From Trichobilharzia regenti (taxonomy: Eukaryota; Platyhelminthes; Trematoda; Strigeidida; Schistosomatidae), in the NCBI GenBank assembly GCA_944472135.2, contig OX235270.1:70813168-70877167 (forward strand): a DNA stretch of 64,000 nucleotides, written 5' to 3'. This document shows, in pieces, positions 57,441 through 64,000 of the stretch. A program made the translations under genes and the position numbers. The notes under the pieces are model-generated. The model had not been told where the DNA came from and made no database searches. It saw only the letters and a program-made list of their open reading frames with translations. Position 1 is the stretch's first letter; each line of letters starts with the position of its first letter.

Positions 57441-57830
57441 TGTTTGCCTGTTTCTCTAATTTTTTATAATTCTTACGTAATTTCATATTCTCTACCTTCT
57501 TTCTACGTGCATCCTAAGTACAACTCAATCAAACTGTTCATGTTATTACGTAATTCCTTTTTAACAACTGTTTGAGATAACTCATCACCTTTGTTGCTAC
57601 CCTAGTTTCACTAACACCCAATTTTCTTGACCGTTTTTGTATTACGTACCTCCACCCAAAAACTTACTAATTCTCATCTGTTTAGTTAAAATAACCATTA
57701 CCAATTGTATTTTTGTTTGACAAATTTAATGTACATATGCATATAAAATAACTCATGTATGTTGGTGATTGTATAGCTAATAAAATAAACTCGTCGAAAA
57801 GAGACTCTTCGTCGATCTACTTTTTTTCAG

Positions 57831-58850
57831 CGATCCAAAATACATTCATTAAGAGTAATTACTGAATACTGGAAACTCAGAAGACTTTCATACGTCAGAG
57901 TATCAGAATATGCGTATTTTATTGATTTCGTCATTAGAGATCAGTTTCTCAATTTTCTTATAAAGTTCATCCGGTGATTATATATTAACACAAGTGTTAA
58001 CAAAATTCTTATGATAAGGTTAACGGGTAATTATCACACAGGATTTTATTCAGTAGTCATTGACTGATTCTCAAGAAACTGTCGTACCGTAACACACTTA
58101 TAGCTATACCATAAGCTTACAGCAATAGATCTAATGTGGTGAGGACTACTTAAAATCAGATATAAGTAGTATATCAGTAAAAGAATTCAGGAAAGTAACA
58201 ATATGCTTCGAGCATGGGAAAAAAGCAATCGAAAAAGAGAAATGTAAGAAGAACGTTACAAACACTGAGTAGAATCCAAGAAGCTATCAAATGTGGTGTT
58301 GGTCCAACAATTGACAAATGATATGCAAATAAGGCATTCAGAATAATGTATACCAAACTTATATACCTACAATGTTTTTTTCTAATAGCCACTGCTTTGA
58401 GCCTCGTCGCTCTTTTATCTTAACTCTAAGTGGTCAAGTTAAACTTTAAGCACCATTAAATGAGCCAACAGAGTGCAACCAATGATCTTGAAACGCTCAC
58501 TGAGCAGATTAGTGAAACCCAGTAAATAATTTTGTCATCATCAGTAAAATGTGCTAATCGAAGTGTTATGCTACTAAATGGAATATCTAGCAAGTTCCAG
58601 ATTAGGTTTGGGAAAAATAAGTTATGCTTCAAGCCAAGGACAAGTTAGGGTTAGAGTAACCTAATAAAGGCGACATTAGGTTTGGTTCAAGTTAGATTAC
58701 AATTATTTTAGGGATATTTTCACGTCACGTTTGGATTCAGGAAAGATCAGGATTAATGTTAGGGTTAGAAGACCGAAATAATTATATGCTTAGTAAATGG
58801 TAAAATTACTCTGTTGATATAAGAATAGAACTTCTGCACTGTGATTGTGC
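57831..58850. other. AT-rich sequence, nothing recognised
   Basis: No gene or repeat recognised. A 72-codon minus-strand frame at 58174-58392 has hydrophobic stretches but no known motif. Confidence 0.4.
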
Positions 58851-59030
58851 TAGAGTATCGTCCCATTATAGGTAAATTTCATTTTGATAAAGTCTCATAT
58901 TGCTATGCAGCAATATTTACTGATGACGTTTCGAGCAGAATTTATTGCTGAGTTAATTTAAGCGCATTACATTGAGACTTTATCAAAATAAATTTTACGC
59001 ACAATGGAATTATACTCTGTTGATACTCTA
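58851..59030. mobile_element. Candidate small inverted-repeat element (MITE-like)
   Basis: About 180 bp with imperfect terminal inverted repeats of some 50-60 bases. The left arm starts tagagtatcg and contains ttttgataaagtctca. The right arm contains tgagactttatcaaaata and ends gatactcta. The centre (58910-58970) is unique. No transposase is present, as expected for a non-autonomous element. Confidence 0.6.
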
Positions 59031-59384
59031 ACATAAAACTGAGATCTATTTTTATCAGATGTAAGAGGAAGGCATCCTCTGTAACACATTTTTACAGTTT
59101 TTATGCATTATTTCATAAATATATGTATTTCAAACACAAAAATGCCTCCCTCACGTGATTGGTGCGTTCGAGGTCATTGGTAGATAGTGGTGCTTAGAGT
59201 TTAACTTTCCCCACTATATATACTTGAATCTTACAACTCATTTTTTATGCATGTAACCGATGTGTATTTCATTTAAGTTTTAGTAACAATATACTATAAT
59301 TTGTACAGTAACTCAGGAGAAAGCCATTCAGATTCGCCCATCGAAATTGATGGCATATATGCTGAAATTTATGTCAACTGTCAC
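59031..59384. other. AT-rich sequence, nothing recognised
   Basis: No assignment. Confidence 0.4.
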
Positions 59385-59755
59385 ACAATCTCCAAGACCT
59401 ACAGGCTAGAACCAATAAACTGACACGAGAAGCAACAAAGACAGCACTGAAAGTGAACATAGAGAAAGCGAAGGTGATGAAGATACGTAACCAACTAAAC
59501 AACAAAAGCAACAAGCACCAATCACCAGCATTGCAAGAAATTTGAAAGAGGTCACTTCTTACACTTATCCACGAAGTATCGTTCCAACTGCAGACACACG
59601 CCAAAGACGAGGATATCAAAATCACAATCGGAAAAGCGACACCGACCTCCATCAATCTGAAATCAGTTTAGCAATCTTCTGCACTCAGCATAAAGAACGA
59701 AAGTTAGGGTGTTCAACACCGATGTTGAGGCAGTCAGTTCTTCCATATGGTGTGA
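59385..59755 (+). mobile_element. RTE fragment, copy R11
   Basis: Nearly colinear with 23980-24350 of copy R6: ctccaagacctacaggctag, gcactgaaagtgaacataga, an NIEKAKVMKI frame, acttatccacgaagtatcgt, and a gttcaacaccgatgttgagg end. It stops where PLE copy P7 begins. Decayed. Confidence 0.75.
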
Positions 59756-59774
59756 ACGAAGAAAGAAGAAACAT

Positions 59775-59827
59775 TGGCTGAGAATAATCTGGATCCATTT
59801 TATTTCGTTGGTTCTCATCAGATGCCT
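59775..59827 (-). ncRNA. Hammerhead motif, PLE P7 left end
   Basis: Minus strand: GGCAT, CTGATGA (59815-59821), G-AACCAA-C, GAAA, stem III ATAA/TTAT with a loop containing ggatcc, T, then CTCAGCC. The core is intact but stem I pairs poorly (only GGC/GCC). Confidence 0.65.
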
Positions 59828-59927
59828 ATAACCTGAATTCTTTAATAAATAAAAATAAAAAGTGTACAATTTTGACAAACATTTGGCCATTAGCAAGCAC
59901 ATTGCCAGAGCGTCATAGTAAAATAAG

Positions 59928-60076
59928 GCGTTTTACGAGGTGTGTATTTATATATTTTGTTGGAGAAACATTTCTTGAGGAAAATTAATGAACAGTTGTG
60001 TTGACGGGGAGGTAACAAGAGAAAATTAGTAAAAGTTAGGTAATTAGATAAGAGAAAATCAAAACTTTAAAATTTC
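59928..60076. repeat. 149-bp direct repeat, first copy
   Basis: Starts gcgttttacgaggtgtgtat and ends aaactttaaaatttc. The second copy is at 60396-60544, same strand, with only two differences seen. Confidence 0.9.
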
Positions 60077-60211
60077 CGTGAACATTTAACAAGGAGCCTC
60101 CGGTTACATGGACCGAATTGTTTATTCTCTTCAGTCGCGAAACACCTGATTGACACGGGACACCGAGTAGATGTACTGGAATCATTCAAAATAATTAACA
60201 GACAAAGTACC

Positions 60212-60394
60212 TCAAGTCTTCTCAGGATATCTATAGATTTTTGATTGCACCAAATAGCAAGTTGTTCGATAGACGGGAACGAGCTTAGCTGCAGGATAGG
60301 CTATGGCTAGTGATGTACTCAGCCTTCTGTTGATCATTGCTGCAATGTTTTCACCTTTATAGTCAGGCTGAACGTAGACTGGCTTTTTACCCAC
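60212..60394 (-). pseudogene. PLE endonuclease linker fragment, antisense
   Basis: A 60-codon frame reading KKPVYVQPDYKGENI and LAIAYPAAKLVPVYRTT, which corresponds to the segment just before the GIY-YIG core in family 1 (KRCFPAANLVTLYST). Confidence 0.6.
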
Positions 60395-60395
60395 T

Positions 60396-60544
60396 GCGTT
60401 TTACGAGGTGTGTATTTATATATCTTGTTGGAGAAACATTTCTTGAGGAAAATTATTGAACAGTTGTGTTGACGGGGAGGTAACAAGAGAAAATTAGTAA
60501 AAGTTAGGTAATTAGATAAGAGAAAATCAAAACTTTAAAATTTC
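60396..60544. repeat. 149-bp direct repeat, second copy
   Basis: Same length and orientation as 59928-60076. The two copies bracket the GIY-YIG remnants of P7. Confidence 0.9.
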
Positions 60545-61105
60545 ACACAAGAGGTTAGATGAGAAGATGATGATGTTATACAGTGAGCAGAACTCAGAAG
60601 ATCAAGAAAAATTATCTCTTAAGACAGTCAAGCGAAAAATAAAGGGGGGTACAAAGAAAAGTTAACAAAAATTAGAAAACAAAGAGTTACTAAGGAGTGA
60701 GTCAACAGGGTAATTGAAGTCTAACAACGGATTCCTTTTGGACACATTAGTCAAGCTTCAGTCGTTTTATTGCGATAGCTTCAGCAAACCTGAGAAGACT
60801 TGAGCTAATCTGAGACTTGACCTCTTGTGCACCGAAATTTTAAAATATTGATCTTCCCTTATCTAATTACTTAACTTTTACTAATTGTCTTTTGTTACTA
60901 CCCGAACAACACAACTGTTAAGTGATTTTTTTAAAGAAACTTCTCTCTAACAAGATTTATACATATACATACGTCGTAACGCTTTAGACACCCTGTAAAT
61001 CGCAACGCCTTATTTTACTATGACGCTCTGACAATATGCTTGCTAATGGACAAAGGTTTGTTAAGAGTGTACACTTTTTGTTTTATTTAAAAAAATTCAG
61101 GTTAT

Positions 61106-61155
61106 AGGCATCTGATGAGAACCAACGAAATAAAATGGATCCAGATTATTCTCAG
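61106..61155 (+). ncRNA. Hammerhead motif, PLE P7 right end
   Basis: GGCAT, CTGATGA (61112-61118), G-AACCAA-C, GAAA (61127-61130), stem III ATAA/TTAT, T, CTCAGCC. Identical to the left-end motif in the core and loops, with the same weak stem I. Confidence 0.65.
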
Positions 61156-61225
61156 CCAATGTTTCTTCTTTCAATGTTCAAATTTATGAAAGGGAATCAT
61201 TGTATGAAATTCTTTCATAAGGGTG

Positions 61226-61744
61226 CTACTGAAGCCCTATGTTCCACTCGGAACCCGAAAGAACAAAAATATAATACTACTTGCTAAACTTAGGATGAGC
61301 ATTTCAGCAGCTTATGGAGACTATTTCTCGTGCATTCTGTGAGGTATATACGTTTACCAAATGAAAATCCGTTCAAAATTACACTTTAATTATGTAGTTT
61401 TAGAGTTAGCATTAATTTTGTGAGAATCCATCTGAATAGCTCTTTCTGACTATAGTAAATTCTACGCAGTCAAGATAGAAAAAAGGCATAATCTCTTAGA
61501 CCGTTGTTACGAATCGTCAAGTATTGATGAGCTTTGCGTAATATCCTTTTTCAAGAAGTTTCGTTAGTAAACCACTAGATGACTCAATATTATTCTACAC
61601 AGAGAAGAAAAAAGAAAAAAATTACGCATCAATCCATTGAAACATTTTTCTTCTTAAGTGAGAGGTACGCTCTGAGGTTCAAATGATTGATTTTAACTTT
61701 TAAGTGTTGAATCTCAGGGATTTGTTTCATTTAAGGTTAGATCA
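61226..61744. other. AT-rich sequence, nothing recognised
   Basis: Begins with an RTE/SINE-like tail fragment (gaagccctatgttccactcg, 61230-61250); nothing else. Confidence 0.45.
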
Positions 61745-62340
61745 CGGGACGACATCAGTTAAAGAGCTACCAGAAACCAGAAGGTATTTAACAGCGGTTT
61801 CGTATAAATTTTGGAATGTCCAGCAGTACGCATCGATGGCCCCACCAGTGACCGAACTTAAGACCTTCAGGTTATGAGTTAAGCCCATCGACCGTTCGAA
61901 AGGAACCTGTTACAACTTTAGGGAATTAAATGAGGACGTTGTCGCCTTGTTCTGTCTGCGCCTGACTAATATGCCTATCTGCTTGTGGTACCTTCCGATT
62001 CAGTGAACCACGCAAATATCAAAAGACAAAGGCTGGTCTGTGACTGTATATTGTAAGTACAACAACTACGACAAAGAACTTATTTAGGAAAAACAACACA
62101 TGGTATTTATACATTTTTACAACAATACAGACAGCTAACAGCATTTGAAATAACTGATCGTAATAATCAATAACAAAGTGCGTGGGAAATGATGATATAC
62201 TATTTATGCGAGATTAACAGCCGTTGAAATAATTAATCAATAACAAAGTGCGTGGGATCCTATCAGAACCTAACGACCTGTGAGTTCTAACTTCTGCCGA
62301 TTCTCAACATATAACGCCACAGCCAGAAAATTTCGTGATT
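61745..62340 (-). repeat. Family C repeat, antisense copy 9, diverged and interrupted
   Basis: Minus-strand family C segments at 61745-61965 (tRNA-like head remnant with a ggtcttaagttcggtcactg B-box region) and 62255-62340 (ctggctgtggcgttatatgt, gaatcggcagaagttagaac). The stretch between holds a 23-bp direct repeat (62167-62189 and 62236-62258, aatcaataacaaagtgcgtg and three more bases). Confidence 0.55.
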
Positions 62341-64000
62341 TCAAAAAGCAAATGCATCCAGCATTTGAATTTTTGCGTTAAAGTTACAGATGACGTCAGA
62401 GTTTGTTTTTTATGAATTCGACTTAAACCGTCTTCAATAATAATTATCCAGTTCTAAACATCTCTCAATACCCACTTTATCATTTTGCGACGCTTTCATT
62501 CCAGATGGTCTTAATAATCTTTCAATGACTTTTTCAGTCCTAATGATTCCAATCTTTAAAGAATGACTTTTACTTCGGTGCTAGAGTTTCGGCAACTTTG
62601 TTTGCCTCCGAGGAATTGTAAAACTACTATACTATCACTTATTTAGAAGATATTTGGCGTACACGGATTTATAGATATGCATATAAATGGCAAAATAACT
62701 GGAACCGTCTTAAACACATTATGTACTCAAATCAGACATTTGTACCGAACTTACCATAGCAAAGCATTATATTTGGATAATTCAGATGGTCCATTATAAT
62801 ATCGTACAAATACTTGCACTACTTATAATTATCAAAGTAGTTGAAATATCACAGTAGAAGTTTACTATATTCATATTCACAATAATCCGTTTATTTCTTC
62901 AAAAAGATGTCCTTAAGTAGGATCCTCAGTAACAAACAAAAAAGCTTTACTGTTGCCCGAACTTCAGATAAATTTCGTTTTAGTGAGAGAATACAAATAA
63001 CATTTGCAAATTGTTAAGCAATTTCCAGTTCAAAGTTAATGCCTAGTGGTAAGAAGTTCACTTCCGTGCTTCAATTTGACACAATAAGTGACTTGAGTGA
63101 CGTAACATAATTGACAACACACCACAGAGCTCAACTGAAGTCGAAAGACGGTCAGGTTCAGATCAGTATCTGAAGGACTAGAAATGTTGTAGTGCGAAGG
63201 GAAAAAACTAATGAGATCCAAAACGATGCATCCAGCTTTCATATTATTATTAGTTATTAGTTTTAAGAGGTCCACTGAGGAGATAGCGTCTCATCCTATA
63301 TCACAACATATGGTGTTACATGTATCACTTTCCAAATAATGAAGCAATTCAGGACAGTTGTGCGTATCTTCACTCATTCTGAATACACAATGACAACCTG
63401 AAATGTGGTGTCACGCGTTTGTTTCACTTACATGGTGAGTAGATCGCGGACATATCAGTATTAAAGCAAAGATTTCAAAATATCTAGATATACTTCACCC
63501 TCTTTTTCTCTCTCTCTCCTTGTCAATAACTATTTTCGGTGAAGAGATGAATGCATTCATTGACATGAAAAGAGACATATTGCTAATCACTATTCACCTT
63601 AGGAAGCTTTTTCACTCTCAACAAAGTATGTTGATTAACAGGTCTTTCATATCTCTGGCGTCCAGTAAATTTCCAAGAACAATTTCCATTAGGAGTATTT
63701 TTTTCTACTTTATTTTCAAAATCTATAGGCTTGATGATACACGACTGTAATAGCAACAGCGAATATCTGCTCTTTAGTGCTTCAGTTTTCCTGATGGGTT
63801 AACTAAAATCTGAATAATTTAGCAAACCTTAAGGAACAATAGGCGAGTCTAGATAATCAATATTGGCTGTGATAGGATAGGTGAAAATGGAGGTGCGTAC
63901 AAAGTACGTAGAAGATTAACAAAGAAAAAAGGGTTGGAGTGTAATTATAAGAGCGTAACTGCATACTTTAGTAAAGTAAATTAGAATATATTATTGATAC
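62341..64000. other. Unassigned sequence to window end
   Basis: No supported gene. The 76-codon frame at 63520-63750 and the 79-codon minus-strand frame at 63036-63275 have no recognisable motif. Confidence 0.4.

Larger units (their letters stand above)
55911..57830. mobile_element. Penelope-like element mosaic, family 4, copy P6
   Basis: Inverted terminal sequences (left 55911-56500, minus; right about 57440-57830, plus) surround an antisense GIY-YIG part (56540-57127) and a sense RT fragment (57131-57440). The arms share, in opposite orientation, a ggtgatgagttatctcaaac block, a gtacttaggatgcacgtaga block and a gagtctcttttc end. A family A SINE interrupts only the left arm. Strand switches between domains show two truncated copies joined head to head. 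Confidence 0.85.
59756..61225. mobile_element. Penelope-like element mosaic, family 3, copy P7
   Basis: Left terminal sequence on the minus strand (59756-59960) and right on the plus strand (about 60826-61225), each with a hammerhead motif. Between them are a plus-strand GIY-YIG tail (60135-60230: HLIDTGHRVDVLESF), an antisense linker (60212-60394), an antisense GIY-YIG end (about 60730-60815) and a 149-bp direct repeat. The right end gives gggaatcattgtatgaaat, the shared PLE terminus. Confidence 0.8.

Overview
This looks like a non-coding, repeat-packed stretch of a schistosome (blood fluke) genome. The case rests on the AT-rich background, two hammerhead-ribozyme short elements of the S-mansoni-alpha (Sm-alpha) type, RTE-like and SR/Perere-like non-LTR retrotransposons, and several Penelope-like elements (PLEs) with GIY-YIG endonuclease domains. 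The species cannot be fixed from the sequence. No rRNA, true tRNA, operon or CRISPR is visible.

Host gene: the only host coding sequence I can support is on the minus strand, an exon at about 45772-46716 with a C2 domain (C2A-like) and a terminal exon ending at 38360 with the C-terminal signature of a second C2 domain. Together they look like a synaptotagmin-like tandem-C2 gene lacking the usual calcium-binding acidic residues. Its roughly 6.9 kb interval holds an RTE 3' end, an internally deleted antisense RTE, three SINE-like families and a PLE fold-back.

Layout: 1-3.6 kb sparse SINEs; 3.6-9.5 kb three PLE copies, an Sm-alpha-like ribozyme and an 84-bp perfect palindrome; 9.5-18 kb sparse, with SINEs and decayed RTE pieces; 18.1-29.3 kb an RTE cluster with one long ORF (709 aa, 18849-20978); 29-38 kb SINEs, an Sm-alpha copy with a well-formed hammerhead and microsatellites; 38-47 kb the host gene; 47.3-50.0 kb a nearly full-length but broken PLE; 51.8-54.7 kb a second class of non-LTR element; 55.9-61.2 kb two strand-switched PLE mosaics and a small inverted-repeat element; 61.7-64 kb mostly unassigned.

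How the parts relate: three tRNA-headed SINE-like families (called A, B and C here) recur. The B body is built from the 5' region and the 3' tail of the resident RTE, so RTE probably mobilises it. RTE copies share the same defects, which suggests spread of a defective lineage. Each PLE group carries a hammerhead or hammerhead-like motif near its 3' end, in states from intact-looking to decayed. Fold-back (inverted) structures arise repeatedly, mostly from PLE ends. One PLE hammerhead lies in sense orientation inside the host gene's intron and next to its own inverted copy; I regard this as the most interesting arrangement in the window.
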